From an uncultured Modestobacter sp. (lineage in GTDB: Bacteria; Actinomycetota; Actinomycetes; Mycobacteriales; Geodermatophilaceae): 64,000 nt of DNA. Below, one piece after another: positions 1-8,018 of this stretch. Where the stretch lies: the NCBI RefSeq assembly GCF_947486615.1, contig NZ_CANKUD010000003.1:186001-250000 (forward strand), given 5' to 3'. Made by a program: the position numbers and the translations under genes. Position 1 is the stretch's first letter; the number at the start of each line of letters is the position of its first letter. A model generated the notes under the pieces. That model was not told the origin of the DNA. It was given only the letters and a program-made list of their open reading frames with translations, and searched no databases.

Positions 1-225
1 CAGCACCTTCTCCCGGATCGCGGGCCAGGCGTCACCCTCGTCCATGTCGACCTCCACACCGGGCTTCACGTCGTGGTCGACGACCCGGATCAGTTCACCC
101 TCCACGCCGTGCTCGGCCAGGGCGTCGAGCACCTGGCGGGCCAGGAGGTCGGTGCTGGAGGGGGCGGGGGACGGCTTGAGGCTGCAGGTCAGCGCGAGGG
201 CGCGCAGCGGGGTCGAGGTCGTCAT
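1..225 (-). CDS. NADPH-dependent FMN reductase / flavodoxin-like protein (3' end cut by window)
   Basis: Only the first 75 codons lie in the window; the gene runs off the left edge. The ATG at 225 opens MTTSTPLRALALTCSLKPSP, then STDLLARQVLDAL and a short helix-strand with LIRVVDHDVKPGV. A hydrophobic first strand followed by a Ser/Pro-rich phosphate loop and a helix is the usual start of the flavodoxin-like NAD(P)H:FMN oxidoreductase family, which binds FMN and reduces flavin or quinones in the cytoplasm. The catalytic part is not visible, so the exact substrate cannot be named. It lies downstream of the SRPBCC gene on the same strand, but a strong hairpin separates them. Confidence 0.7.
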   Translation of the reverse strand, partial: MTTSTPLRALALTCSLKPSPAPSSTDLLARQVLDALAEHGVEGELIRVVDHDVKPGVEVDMDEGDAWPAIREKVL

Positions 226-282
226 GATCTTCCCTTGCCCCATCCGGTCGTGCACTGCACATCGGATCCTGCGACGCCGGAC

Positions 283-326
283 ACGACGGCGCCCGCCCCC
301 TCGAGCGAGGGAGCGGGCGCCGTCGT
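283..326 (-). terminator. Strong hairpin terminator after the SRPBCC gene
   Basis: A perfect 14-bp inverted repeat (arms 283-296 and 313-326, acgacggcgcccgc and its complement) flanks a 16-base loop. It starts 17 bp past the stop of the minus-strand SRPBCC gene. No T-run is visible, as is common for high-GC actinobacterial terminators. Confidence 0.75.
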
Positions 327-342
327 CAGGCTGCGGGGACCG

Positions 343-801
343 TCACCCCTCGCGCGGGACGTCCCCACGCCAGGCGCCGGTCTCGGTGCCGCGGCTCTCG
401 ATGAACTCCTTGAACTTCTTCACGTCGGCGCTGATCTGCCGGTCGTCGACGCCGACCGCCGCCCCGACCTTCTCCACGACGCCCTCGGGCTCCCAGTCGA
501 TCTGGACCATCACCCGGGTCGTGGTGTCACTGATCTTGTGGAAGGTGACCACCCCGGCGTGCGACTTGCCGTCGGTGCTCTTCCAGGCCACCCGCTCGTC
601 CGGGTGCTGCTCGGTGATCTCGGCGTCGAACTCGCGCTCGACCCCGCCGATCTTGGTGACCCAGTGGGTGTGCCGGTCGTCGAGCTGGGTGATCCGCTCG
701 ACGCCGTTCATGAACTGGGGGAACGACTCGAACTGGGTCCACTGGTCGTAGGCCTGCCGGATCGGCACGTCCACGTCGATCGACTTCTCCACGTTCGCCA
801 C
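343..801 (-). CDS. SRPBCC family protein (polyketide cyclase/dehydrase-like, START-type fold)
   Basis: This 152-residue protein begins MANVEKSIDVDVPIRQAYDQ, followed by WTQFESFPQFM. That is the opening strand and helix of the SRPBCC/Bet v1-like fold in the polyketide_cyc2 subgroup. Further matches are a central DAEITEQ-x-PDERVAW segment and a KKFKEFIESR C-terminal helix. Members have a deep hydrophobic cavity and are often annotated as cyclase/dehydrase or membrane-integrity proteins; the ligand is unknown. Length fits the family. The ATG at 801 is preceded by GAGCAGAGGAGGCTCCCGTGGCG, a good ribosome site. It looks monocistronic, ending at the hairpin at 283-326. Confidence 0.8.
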   Translation of the reverse strand: MANVEKSIDVDVPIRQAYDQWTQFESFPQFMNGVERITQLDDRHTHWVTKIGGVEREFDAEITEQHPDERVAWKSTDGKSHAGVVTFHKISDTTTRVMVQIDWEPEGVVEKVGAAVGVDDRQISADVKKFKEFIESRGTETGAWRGDVPREG

Positions 802-960
802 GGGAGCCTCCTCTGCTCGGGGTGTCGTACGTCCGGTGGCTCCTTACCCGGTCGTGCCCACCGGACACCCGCAGTCACCGATGAGGATGATCACCCGACC
901 TGGGCACGGTCCCGGTGACTGCGACACGACGCCCGGGCCCGTCGTCGCCCTGAAGGGAGC

Positions 961-1425
961 TCAGTGCGCGGGCCGCCAGCGGACGGCGAGCACGAGCATC
1001 CCGAGGTACGCGACCAGCGCAACGCCGTAGAGGCCGACGGCCACCCAACGCAGCCCGCCGAGTGCGTCGGGCCACACGCGAGCGGGGATGCTGACGATGA
1101 CGCCGAGGACCCACGCCCCCCAGGCCCAGCCCGCCCAGGTCCGGAGCCGCACGGCCTGCGGCTCCCCGGCCAGCTCGGGCTCGATCCAGATCCGACGAAG
1201 GAAGCCGAGCCCGACGAAGAAGCCGACGACCGCGACCAGCGCCGCCACGGCGACGACCTCCACCGGTCCGCCGGGGAGCCGGACCAGGACGGCGGTGACG
1301 ACAGCGGCCACCGCGGCCCCGCTCGCCACCAGCCCGGTGCGTCGCCAGGCGAGCAGGGTCGGCAGCCCCACCGGCTCACGTGTCTCGTCGTCCCGGCTGT
1401 GCTGGGTCCCGCCGGCCACGCTCAT
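961..1425 (-). CDS. Hypothetical four-helix membrane protein
   Basis: I do not recognise a named family. From the ATG at 1425 the product is 154 residues. A polar N-terminus (MSVAGGTQHSRDDETRE) is followed by about four hydrophobic spans: VASGAAVAAVVTAVLV, a longer VVAVAALVAVVGFFVGL, WAWGAWVLGVIVSIP and LYGVALVAYLGMLVLAV. Charged loops (RRIWIEPELAGEP) lie between. The frame is open further upstream, but GAGAGGAACCGGACG directly before the 1425 ATG supports this start. It is probably an integral inner-membrane protein. It stands alone between the SRPBCC gene and the sugar isomerase, both on the same strand, with gaps of about 100-160 bp. Confidence 0.65.
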   Translation of the reverse strand: MSVAGGTQHSRDDETREPVGLPTLLAWRRTGLVASGAAVAAVVTAVLVRLPGGPVEVVAVAALVAVVGFFVGLGFLRRIWIEPELAGEPQAVRLRTWAGWAWGAWVLGVIVSIPARVWPDALGGLRWVAVGLYGVALVAYLGMLVLAVRWRPAH

Positions 1426-1524
1426 CGTCCGGTTCCTCTCACCGTGGCCGCCGCCCGACCACGGCCGCGCACAGCCAACCAGAGTCACGACCCGACTCGG
1501 GCCACCGGCGGGGCGTCGACCCCG

Positions 1525-2709
1525 TCAGCGCGTGGCGAGGACGGCGCCCGCCACGCTGCCGCGGACCGGGCGGCCGGGCAGCAGGAGCATCTGCACCAGG
1601 TGGTAGGCGTCCGGCTTGCCCGCCCAGGTGCCGGTGCCCACCGCGCCTTCGGGGGTCAGCTCGTGGTGCCAGCTGCCCACCGCCGGGTCGAGGAAGATCC
1701 GGTCGCCCAGCTCGGCCCAGCGCTGCTGCAGGGTCGCCGTCCGGGGGTCGCCGGTGAGGGTCGACCGGACGGCGGCGGCGGCCACCGCCTCGCAGAGCAC
1801 CCAGTGCATCCGGGCGGCGACCACCGGCTGGTCGGACCAGTCGAGGGTGTAGGGGAAGCCCTCGTGCCCGTCGGCGGCCCAGCCACGCTCCACCGCGGCG
1901 GTGAACAGCGCGTCGGCGTCGGTGTGCAGCCAGCCGGGGGCGTGCTCACCGAGGGCGGCGGCCAGGTGCCAGCACAGCCGGGCCCACTCGAACTGGTGCC
2001 CGACGGTCACCCCGTAGGGCCGGAACGGGTCGGCCGGGCGGTCGCGGTTCAGCTCCGGCAGCGGCTCCCAGGCGGTGGTGAAGTGCTCGGGCAGCCGCCA
2101 GTCCCGCTCCCGGGTCCAGCCGTGCACGATCCGCTCGGTCGCCCGCAGCGCGCGGGTGCGCAGCCGGGCAGCGGTGCCGGGGTCGGACGGCGCCAGGGCG
2201 TCGGCGGCCGCCAGCGTGGACTCCACCCCGTGCATGTTGGCGTTCGCGCCCCGGTAGTCCTCGGGCGTGGTCCAGCTCCGGTCGAAGGACTCCCGGGCCA
2301 GGCCCTCCTCGTCGTCCCAGAACCGCTGCTCCCACACGCCCAGCGCCTCGTCCAGCAGCTCGCGCCCGCCGGGCACCCCGGCGGCGGTGGCGGTGGCGCC
2401 GGCCAGCACCACGAAGGCGTGCACGTAGGCGGCCTTCGTGTCGTCGTCCGTGGCCGCCCGCCAGCCGCCGTGCTCGGCGTCGTGCAGCGGGCCGGTGCGC
2501 AGCGCGGTGACGCCGTGCTCGGCCAGCTCGGCGGCGCCGGGATGGTCCAGCAGCGTGGCCAGGCCGAAGACGTGCGTCATCCGGGCGCTGATCCAGGTCT
2601 CCACCGGGCGGTCGGGCAGCACGGTGCCGTCGTCCCCGGCGTAGCCGAACCCGCCGGGGACCCGGGAGCGGGCGGCGAAGGACAGCAGGGGTCCGAGTTC
2701 GGTGCCCAC
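1525..2709 (-). CDS. AGE family epimerase/isomerase (N-acylglucosamine 2-epimerase fold)
   Basis: This 394-residue protein has the (alpha/alpha)6-barrel signature of the AGE family, which isomerises or epimerises free sugars such as mannose, sulfoquinovose or N-acylglucosamine. Family landmarks are PGGFGYAGDDG, TWISARMTHVFGLA, a GGWRAATDDDTK strand, NANMHGVESTLAA, VGHQFEWARL, WHHEL and AYHLVQ. The histidines in the MHG, GHQFEW, WHHE and AYH motifs match the general acid/base and substrate-binding histidines known in the family. The chosen GTG at 2709 lies two bases after the E2 stop codon, so it is likely co-translated with the dehydrogenase operon. The substrate cannot be deduced; mannose or sulfoquinovose isomerase are the closest named options. 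Confidence 0.85.
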   Translation of the reverse strand: MGTELGPLLSFAARSRVPGGFGYAGDDGTVLPDRPVETWISARMTHVFGLATLLDHPGAAELAEHGVTALRTGPLHDAEHGGWRAATDDDTKAAYVHAFVVLAGATATAAGVPGGRELLDEALGVWEQRFWDDEEGLARESFDRSWTTPEDYRGANANMHGVESTLAAADALAPSDPGTAARLRTRALRATERIVHGWTRERDWRLPEHFTTAWEPLPELNRDRPADPFRPYGVTVGHQFEWARLCWHLAAALGEHAPGWLHTDADALFTAAVERGWAADGHEGFPYTLDWSDQPVVAARMHWVLCEAVAAAAVRSTLTGDPRTATLQQRWAELGDRIFLDPAVGSWHHELTPEGAVGTGTWAGKPDAYHLVQMLLLPGRPVRGSVAGAVLATR

Positions 2710-2711
2710 CG

Positions 2712-4163
2712 TCAGAACGCCAGCGCCGTGCCGGGGTCGTGCAGCAGCGCCCCGACGTCGGCCAGGAACCGGGAGCCGAGCTCGCCGTCGATGACCCGGT
2801 GGTCGAAGGACAGCGCCAGCTGGGTCACCTTGCGCGGCACGACCTTGCCCTTGTGCACCCACGGCATGTCGCGGACGGCGCCGAAGGCCAGGATCGCCGA
2901 CTCGCCGGGGTTGAGGATCGGCGTCCCGGTGTCGACGCCGAAGACGCCCACGTTGGTGATCGTGATCGTGCCGCCGGTCATGTCCGCCGGCGGGGTCTTC
3001 CCGGACCGCGCGGTGGCGGTCAGCTCGGTGAGGGCCGTGGCCAGCTCGGCGAGGGACAGCCGGCCGGCGTCCTTGACGTTCGGGACGATGAGGCCGCGCG
3101 GGGTGGCCGCGGCGATGCCCAGGTTCACCGACCCGTGGACGACGATCTCCTGCGCCGCCTCGTCCCAGGAGCTGTTCACCATCGGGTACCGCTGGGCGGC
3201 GAGGAGCAGCGCCTTGGCCACGAACAGCAGCGGGCTGACCTTGACCCCGGCGAGCTCGGGCCGGGTGGCGAGCCGCTCCCGCAGCTTCATCGTCCGGGTG
3301 ACGTCGACGGTGATGAACTCGGTGACGTGCGGAGCGGTGAACGCACTGGCCACCATCGCCGCCGCGGTGTGCTTGCGCACGCCCTTGATCGGGATGCGGG
3401 TCTCCCCGGCCGTGGCCGCCGGCGCGGCGGCGGGCGCCGCGGGGGCGGCCAGGACGGCGTCCACGTCGGCGCGGGTGATCACCCCGCCGGCGCCGGTGCC
3501 GGTGACCGTGGTCAGGTCGACGCCGAGGTCCTTGGCGTACTTGCGCACCGGCGGCTTGGCCAGCGGCCGCAGCGCGCCCTGCCCGGGCGCCGCCGAGGTC
3601 GCCGGTGCCGGGGCGGACGCGGCGGCGGCCACGTGGGCCTCCGCGGCGCGACCGGCCTCCAGGCCGCCGTGCCGCATCGGCTTGACCGTCGCGTCGGGCG
3701 CGGTGGCCAGCAACGGCGGGCGCTCGCTCCCGGAGCCGTAGTCGGCCTCCGGCTGGACCTGCGGCGCGGTCGCCCGGGCCGCGGCGGTCTCCGCCGGCTG
3801 ACCCCGCCGGGGACGGCGCTTGGCCTCGGTGCTGCGCGGGCCGTAGCCGACGAGCACGGCGGTGCGGCCGTTGGCGTTGGTCTCGCCGATCAGCCCGGTG
3901 CCGGCCGGCTCGGCGGCGCCGCCGACGTCGATGGTGATGATCGGGGCGCCGACGTCGACGGTGGTGCCCGGCTCGAAGAGCAGCTCGGTGACCGTGCCGG
4001 CGAACGGGCTGGGCAGCTCGACGGCGGCCTTGGCCGTCTCCACCTCGCACAGCGGCTGGTTCACCGTGACCGTGTCGCCCACGGCGACCAGCCACGACAG
4101 GATCTCGCCCTCGGTGAGCCCCTCACCGACGTCGGGCAGCTTGAACTGGCGCAGGTCGGCCAT
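2712..4163 (-). CDS. bkdC: 2-oxoacid dehydrogenase E2, dihydrolipoamide acyltransferase (branched-chain type)
   Basis: This 483-residue acyltransferase takes acyl groups from E1 on its lipoyl arm and passes them to CoA. One lipoyl domain occupies residues 3-80, with the lipoylated lysine at K45 in CEVETAKAAVE. An Ala/Pro linker follows, then a peripheral subunit-binding domain near 205-240 (VRKYAKDLGVDLTTV, GVITRADVD). The catalytic domain runs from about 260 to the end and carries the active-site FDHRVIDG, with His about 455. A single lipoyl domain and order E1a-E1b-E2 suit a branched-chain 2-oxoacid complex; pyruvate or acetoin cannot be excluded. No E3 gene is nearby, so dihydrolipoamide dehydrogenase must be encoded elsewhere. 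It starts 3 bp after the E1 beta stop. Confidence 0.92.
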   Translation of the reverse strand: MADLRQFKLPDVGEGLTEGEILSWLVAVGDTVTVNQPLCEVETAKAAVELPSPFAGTVTELLFEPGTTVDVGAPIITIDVGGAAEPAGTGLIGETNANGRTAVLVGYGPRSTEAKRRPRRGQPAETAAARATAPQVQPEADYGSGSERPPLLATAPDATVKPMRHGGLEAGRAAEAHVAAAASAPAPATSAAPGQGALRPLAKPPVRKYAKDLGVDLTTVTGTGAGGVITRADVDAVLAAPAAPAAAPAATAGETRIPIKGVRKHTAAAMVASAFTAPHVTEFITVDVTRTMKLRERLATRPELAGVKVSPLLFVAKALLLAAQRYPMVNSSWDEAAQEIVVHGSVNLGIAAATPRGLIVPNVKDAGRLSLAELATALTELTATARSGKTPPADMTGGTITITNVGVFGVDTGTPILNPGESAILAFGAVRDMPWVHKGKVVPRKVTQLALSFDHRVIDGELGSRFLADVGALLHDPGTALAF

Positions 4164-4166
4164 CGG

Positions 4167-5144
4167 TCAGAACCCCAGCGATCGGTCGACGGCGTCGAGC
4201 ACGCGGTCGAGGTCGGGGAGGTACTCCTCCTCCAGCTTCGACGGCGGGTACGGGGTGTCGTACCCGCCCACCCGCAGCACCGGCGCCTCCAGCGAGTGGA
4301 AGCAGGTCTCGGTCACCCGGGCGGCGATCTCCGCGCCCAGGCCCAGGGTCACCGGCGCCTCGTGGACGACGACGCAGCGGCCGGTACGGCGCACCGAGTC
4401 GAACACCGGGTCGAGGTCGAGCGGGGAGATGGTGCGCAGGTCGATCACCTCGAGCGAACGCCCCTCCTCGGCGGCGGCCTCGGCGGCCTGCAGCGCCGTC
4501 TTCACCATCGGGCCGTAGGCGAGCACGGTGACGTCGTCGCCGCCACGCACCACCCGGGAGCCGAACAGCGGGTCGGGGGTCGCGGCGCTGTCGACGGCGC
4601 CCTTCTCCCAGTACCGGCGCTTGGGCTCGAGGAAGACGACCGGGTCGGGGGCGGCGATCGCCTGCTGGATGCCCCAGTAGGCGTCGGCGGGCGTGCTCAC
4701 CGCCACGACCTTGAGGCCGGCGGTGTGCGCGAAGTACGCCTCGGGGCTCTCGCTGTGGTGCTCGACCGCGCCGATGCCGCCACCGAAGGGGATCCGGATG
4801 ACGATCGGCATCGGCAGCTTGCCGCGGGAGCGGGCGTGGATCTTGGCGACCTGGGTGACGATCTGGTTGTAGGCGGGGAAGACGAACCCGTCGAACTGGA
4901 TCTCGCAGACCGGCCGGTAGCCGCGCATCGCCAGCCCGACGGCGGTGCCGAGGATGCCGGCCTCGGCCAGCGGGGTGTCGACCACCCGGGCCTCGCCGAA
5001 GTCCTTCTGCAGGCCGTCGGTGATCCGGAAGACCCCGCCGAGCTTGCCGATGTCCTCGCCCATGAGCACGACCTTGGCGTCGTCCTCCATGGCCTTGCGC
5101 AGGCCCAGGTTGAGCGCCTTGCCGATCGTCAGCGTCTCGGTCAC
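4167..5144 (-). CDS. bkdB: 2-oxoacid dehydrogenase E1 component, beta subunit
   Basis: This 325-residue transketolase-like beta subunit pairs with E1 alpha to bind thiamine diphosphate at the interface. Landmarks are VVLMGEDIGKLGGVF, with the conserved ThDP-contacting Glu, then DTPLAEAGILGTAVGLAM, CEIQFDGFVFPAYNQ and IPFGGGIGAVEHHSESPEAY with the paired histidines. The C-terminal domain has VIDLRTISPLD and VVVHEAPVTLGLGAE. The GTG start at 5144 overlaps the E1 alpha stop (GTGA), so the two subunits are translationally coupled. The length matches heterotetrameric BCKDH or PDH beta subunits. Confidence 0.93.
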   Translation of the reverse strand: MTETLTIGKALNLGLRKAMEDDAKVVLMGEDIGKLGGVFRITDGLQKDFGEARVVDTPLAEAGILGTAVGLAMRGYRPVCEIQFDGFVFPAYNQIVTQVAKIHARSRGKLPMPIVIRIPFGGGIGAVEHHSESPEAYFAHTAGLKVVAVSTPADAYWGIQQAIAAPDPVVFLEPKRRYWEKGAVDSAATPDPLFGSRVVRGGDDVTVLAYGPMVKTALQAAEAAAEEGRSLEVIDLRTISPLDLDPVFDSVRRTGRCVVVHEAPVTLGLGAEIAARVTETCFHSLEAPVLRVGGYDTPYPPSKLEEEYLPDLDRVLDAVDRSLGF

Positions 5145-6280
5145 TGCTGGTCCCCCTCGAACGAGGCGTGGTAGGCCACGAACTCCTCGCGCTGGCGGGC
5201 CAGCTCGGGGGTCTGCTCGGCGTAGACGTGGTCGAAGATCTCGGTGCCGGCCGGGTCGGGCATCTCCAGCGTGCCCTGCCGGATGCGGGCGGCGAGCTCG
5301 TCGCCCTCGGCGTCGACCGAGGCGAAGAAGTCGGCGTCGGCGATGCCGGTGCGGGACAGGTGCGCCTTGAGCCGGGCGATCGGGTCGCGCAGCTTCCACT
5401 CCTCCAGCTCGCTGGCCAGCCGGTAGCGGGTCGGGTCGTCGGAGGTGGTGTGCGCGCCCATCCGGTAGGTGAACGCCTCGATGAAGGTCGGTCCGGAGCC
5501 CTCCCGGGCGGCGGCCAGCGCCGCCCGGGTGACGGCCAGGACGGCGAGGACGTCGTTGCCGTCGACCCGCACCCCCGGGAAGCCGAACCCGGCGGCGCGC
5601 TGGAACAGCGGCACCCGGGACTGGCGCTCGATCGGCACGCTGATCGCGTACTGGTTGTTCTGGCAGAAGAAGACGACCGGCGCGGCGAAGGTGGCCGCCC
5701 AGATCATCGCCTCGTTGACCTCGCCCTGGCTGGTCGCGCCGTCACCGAGGAAGGCCAGCGCGGCGCTCTCCGCGCCGTCGCGCTGCAGGCCCATCGCGTA
5801 GCCGGTGGCGTGCAGGGTCTGCGCGCCGATGACGACGGTGTACAGGTTGAAGGCCCGGGCCACCGGGTCCCAGCCGCCCTGGTCGACGCCGCGGAACAGG
5901 CTGATCACGTGCAGCGGGTCGACGCCGCGGGTCCAGGCGACGCCGTGCTCGCGGTAGGTCGGGAAGGCCATGTCGTCGGGGGCGAGCGCCCGGCCGGCGC
6001 CCACCTGGGCGGCCTCCTGGCCGAGCAGCGAGGCCCAGATGCCCAGCTCGCCCTGCCGCTGCAGCGCTGTGGCCTCGACGTCCCAGCGGCGGACCAGGGC
6101 CAGGTCGCGGTAGAGCCCGCGGAGCTCCTCGTCGGAGACGTCCAGCGGGTAGTCGGGGTGCTCCACCCGCTCACCCTCGGGGGTCAGCAGCTGCACCAGG
6201 TCGGGCTGGCCGGGCAGGTGGGGGGCGTCCGCCCCCGGTACCGGGTCGACCACCTCGGTGGTCTGCTGCAACGCCGTCAC
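5141..6280 (-). CDS. bkdA: 2-oxoacid dehydrogenase E1 component, alpha subunit
   Basis: This 379-residue subunit decarboxylates a 2-oxoacid on ThDP. The ThDP/Mg motif is clear: GDGATSQGEVNEA followed by about 20 residues and CQNNQYAIS. Upstream are LGQEAAQVGAGRAL and AFPTYREHGVAWTRG; downstream are VRVDGNDVLAV and TYRMGAHTTSDDPTRYR, the phosphorylation-loop region of family members. The GTG at 6280 follows CGAGGAGAGTGGC, a good ribosome site. It is the first gene of a four-gene operon running to 1525. The divergent Lrp/AsnC regulator and the dyad at 6409-6433 suggest control by amino acids. A branched-chain substrate is inferred from this context. Confidence 0.92.
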   Translation of the reverse strand: MTALQQTTEVVDPVPGADAPHLPGQPDLVQLLTPEGERVEHPDYPLDVSDEELRGLYRDLALVRRWDVEATALQRQGELGIWASLLGQEAAQVGAGRALAPDDMAFPTYREHGVAWTRGVDPLHVISLFRGVDQGGWDPVARAFNLYTVVIGAQTLHATGYAMGLQRDGAESAALAFLGDGATSQGEVNEAMIWAATFAAPVVFFCQNNQYAISVPIERQSRVPLFQRAAGFGFPGVRVDGNDVLAVLAVTRAALAAAREGSGPTFIEAFTYRMGAHTTSDDPTRYRLASELEEWKLRDPIARLKAHLSRTGIADADFFASVDAEGDELAARIRQGTLEMPDPAGTEIFDHVYAEQTPELARQREEFVAYHASFEGDQQ

Positions 6281-6408
6281 GCCACTCTCCTCGCCGTCTC
6301 GCCTCGACCGGGCCCGGGGTCACCGGAGCGCCCGCCGTTGGACGTCCACTGCGGCACCGGGGTGTGGCGCCACTCACACATGGTGGCACGCCGGTGCGCT
6401 GGTGTGGA

Positions 6409-6433
6409 GCAGATCACCGCGTGGCCGATCTGC
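6409..6433. promoter_or_regulatory. Candidate operator between the bkd operon and its divergent Lrp/AsnC gene
   Basis: Perfect 7-bp arms GCAGATC (6409-6415) and GATCTGC (6427-6433) are separated by 11 bp, in the 223-bp divergent gap. Size and placement suit a dimeric Lrp/AsnC site able to control both directions. This is a sequence-pattern inference. Confidence 0.45.
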
Positions 6434-6503
6434 GCAACACCCTGCCCACGTGGTGAGCACCATGACCAGTAGTAGGACGTCCTCGCATGTCAGACTGAGC
6501 AGC

Positions 6504-6995
6504 GTGCCCGCCCTGGACGCCACCGACGCCCGGCTGCTGCTCGCCCTGTCGGAGGACCCGCGGGCCACCGTGCTGGCGCTCTCCCAGCAACTGGGGCTGG
6601 CCCGCAACACGGTCCAGTCCCGGCTGGCCCGGCTCGAGTCCGGCGGGGTGCTCGACCCGTTCGAGCGACGGGTCCGCCCCGAGGCGCTGGGCTACCGGCT
6701 GGGCGCCTACGTGACCGTGCAGGTGGTGCAGCGCAGCCTGGCCGACGTCGGCGATGCGCTGGCCGCGATCCCCGAGGTGCTGGAGGTCATCGGCCTGTCC
6801 GGCGTCGCCGACCTGCTGGTCCAGGTGGTCGCCCGGGACGCCGACGACCTGTGGCGGATCACCGAGCAGGTGCTGGCCATCCCGGGAGTGCAGCGCACCG
6901 ACACGAACCTGGCCCTGCGCCGCTTCGTCGACCACCGGATGACCCCGCTGCTCGAGCGGGCCGCCGGCGCCGCAGCACGGGCGGCCGAGGACTGA
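6504..6995 (+). CDS. Lrp/AsnC family transcriptional regulator
   Basis: This 163-residue protein opens LDATDARLLLALSEDPRATV, then LALSQQLGLARNTVQSRLARLE, the AsnC-type winged helix-turn-helix at about residues 4-50. An RAM-like ligand-binding domain follows (YVTVQVVQRSLADV, AIPEVLEVIGLSGVADLLVQ, VLAIPGVQRTDTNLALR). Length and layout are typical of BkdR/Lrp regulators, which sense amino acids as octamers. The GTG at 6504 puts the helix-turn-helix close to the N-terminus, as usual; an in-frame ATG at 6462 is an alternative. It is transcribed away from the bkd genes, as expected for their regulator. Confidence 0.88.
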   Translation: MPALDATDARLLLALSEDPRATVLALSQQLGLARNTVQSRLARLESGGVLDPFERRVRPEALGYRLGAYVTVQVVQRSLADVGDALAAIPEVLEVIGLSGVADLLVQVVARDADDLWRITEQVLAIPGVQRTDTNLALRRFVDHRMTPLLERAAGAAARAAED

Positions 6996-7013
6996 CCGAC
7001 CGCCCCGCTGGGC

Positions 7014-7268
7014 TCAGTGCGGACGCCGCACCCGCACCGGCCCCCGCGCCGTCATCACGTCGACGACCTGGCCGCGCTGGGTGACCTCCACCTCGCCGGC
7101 GGCGGCCAGCCGGCCGGCGGCGGCGCGCGCGGCGGGCATCAGCTCCCGCCAGCCCTCGGGGTCGACGGCGCGGGCGGCCTCCGACGGGCAGATCGAGGTG
7201 CCCGGGCGCCGCTGGTCCAGCAGCGACCCGATGGTCCGCTCCAGCACCCCGTCGACGTCGGCCACCAC
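7014..7268 (-). CDS. DUF3253 domain protein (small winged-helix-like)
   Basis: An 84-residue protein made almost entirely of the DUF3253 domain: LERTIGSLLDQRRPGTSICP, SEAARAVDP, WRELMPAARAAAGRLAAAGE and VEVTQRGQVVDVMTARGPVR. The pattern of three helices and a two-strand wing resembles a DNA-binding domain, though no target is known. The start is GTG at 7268, five bases after an AGGAGGAGG-like ribosome site; the adjacent GTG at 7265 is possible. The frame stays open upstream, but that part overlaps other genes and has no family resemblance. Confidence 0.75.
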   Translation of the reverse strand: MVADVDGVLERTIGSLLDQRRPGTSICPSEAARAVDPEGWRELMPAARAAAGRLAAAGEVEVTQRGQVVDVMTARGPVRVRRPH

Positions 7269-7332
7269 CTCAGCCTCCTCCTGCGGACGACGTCGTGCCG
7301 GGACCCCTGGCGCGAGCCGCCCCTCCCCGAGG

Positions 7333-7977
7333 ATGCTGCACGCCGTGCGCCGCGCGCTGAGCACCCTGCTGCTGGGCTGCGCCGTGCTGCTCGCCGGCTG
7401 GGTCGCCGCGCCCCCCGCCGCGGCCTGCAGCTGCGCGGCCGCCACGACGCTCGAGCAGTTCGAGGCGGCCGACGTGGTCTTCACCGGCACCCTGCTGTCC
7501 CGGGAGGTGCTGCACCCGCCGGGCGGGGTGCGCAGCAGCGGCGACCCGGCCCTGCACGTCTTCACCGTCGACTCCCTGCACAAGGGCGCCGCGTCCGCCG
7601 AGCAGCCGGTCGTCTCTGCCGACTCCGGTGCCAGCTGCGGTCTCGAGCTGCGCGGTGACGGACCGTTCCTGGTCTTCGCCACCGACCCCGCGGACGCGCC
7701 GGAGGGGCAGCTGGCCGCTGGTCTCTGCGGCGGCACCACGCCGCTGACGCCGGAGCTGGCCGCCGAGGTGGAAAGCGCGGGCGAGGCGGTCACCGGGCTG
7801 CCGTCGCAGGGCACGGGGGACGCACCGGCAGGGGTCTCCGACGGGGCGCCGGCATGGACCGGGCCGGCCCTGCAGGGCGGCACCGCGCTACTGGCCCTGC
7901 TCGCCGGGGTGCTCGCCGTCCGCCGGCGCCGCCGGCTCGAGCGCCGCGCCACCGTGGTGGTGCTGACCCGGGACTGA
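7333..7977 (+). CDS. Secreted, membrane-anchored protein with a TIMP/NTR-like domain
   Basis: This 214-residue protein has a signal peptide (AVRRALSTLLLGCAVLLAGW, cleavage after PPAAA). The mature N-terminus is CSCAAATTLEQFEAADVVFT. A Cys-x-Cys right after cleavage followed by an A-x-x-VFTG strand is the hallmark of tissue-inhibitor-of-metalloproteinase/netrin (NTR)-like domains found in some bacteria. More cysteines at SGASCGLEL and LCGGT could form disulfides. A C-terminal hydrophobic span (LLALLAGVLAV) followed by RRRRRLERR would anchor it to the membrane. No LPXTG is present. Start is ATG 7333 with GAGG just upstream. Function is unproven; it is likely displayed on the outer face. Confidence 0.7.
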   Translation: MLHAVRRALSTLLLGCAVLLAGWVAAPPAAACSCAAATTLEQFEAADVVFTGTLLSREVLHPPGGVRSSGDPALHVFTVDSLHKGAASAEQPVVSADSGASCGLELRGDGPFLVFATDPADAPEGQLAAGLCGGTTPLTPELAAEVESAGEAVTGLPSQGTGDAPAGVSDGAPAWTGPALQGGTALLALLAGVLAVRRRRRLERRATVVVLTRD

Positions 7978-8018
7978 GGTCCGTTTGCCCGCCCGCCGGG
8001 CCCGGGTAGGCCGCGATC

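Noticed and set aside
964-3741. Very long plus-strand open frame (over 900 codons) opposite the sugar isomerase and E2 genes
   Set aside because: It is low-complexity Gly/Pro/Arg/Ala with no family motif, and lies antisense to two clear genes. At this GC content antisense frames stay open by chance.
2712-6280. Calling the complex pyruvate dehydrogenase
   Set aside because: Single lipoyl domain, separate E1 alpha and beta subunits and an Lrp-type neighbour fit branched-chain type better; most actinobacteria use a one-chain AceE for pyruvate. The substrate is still not proven.
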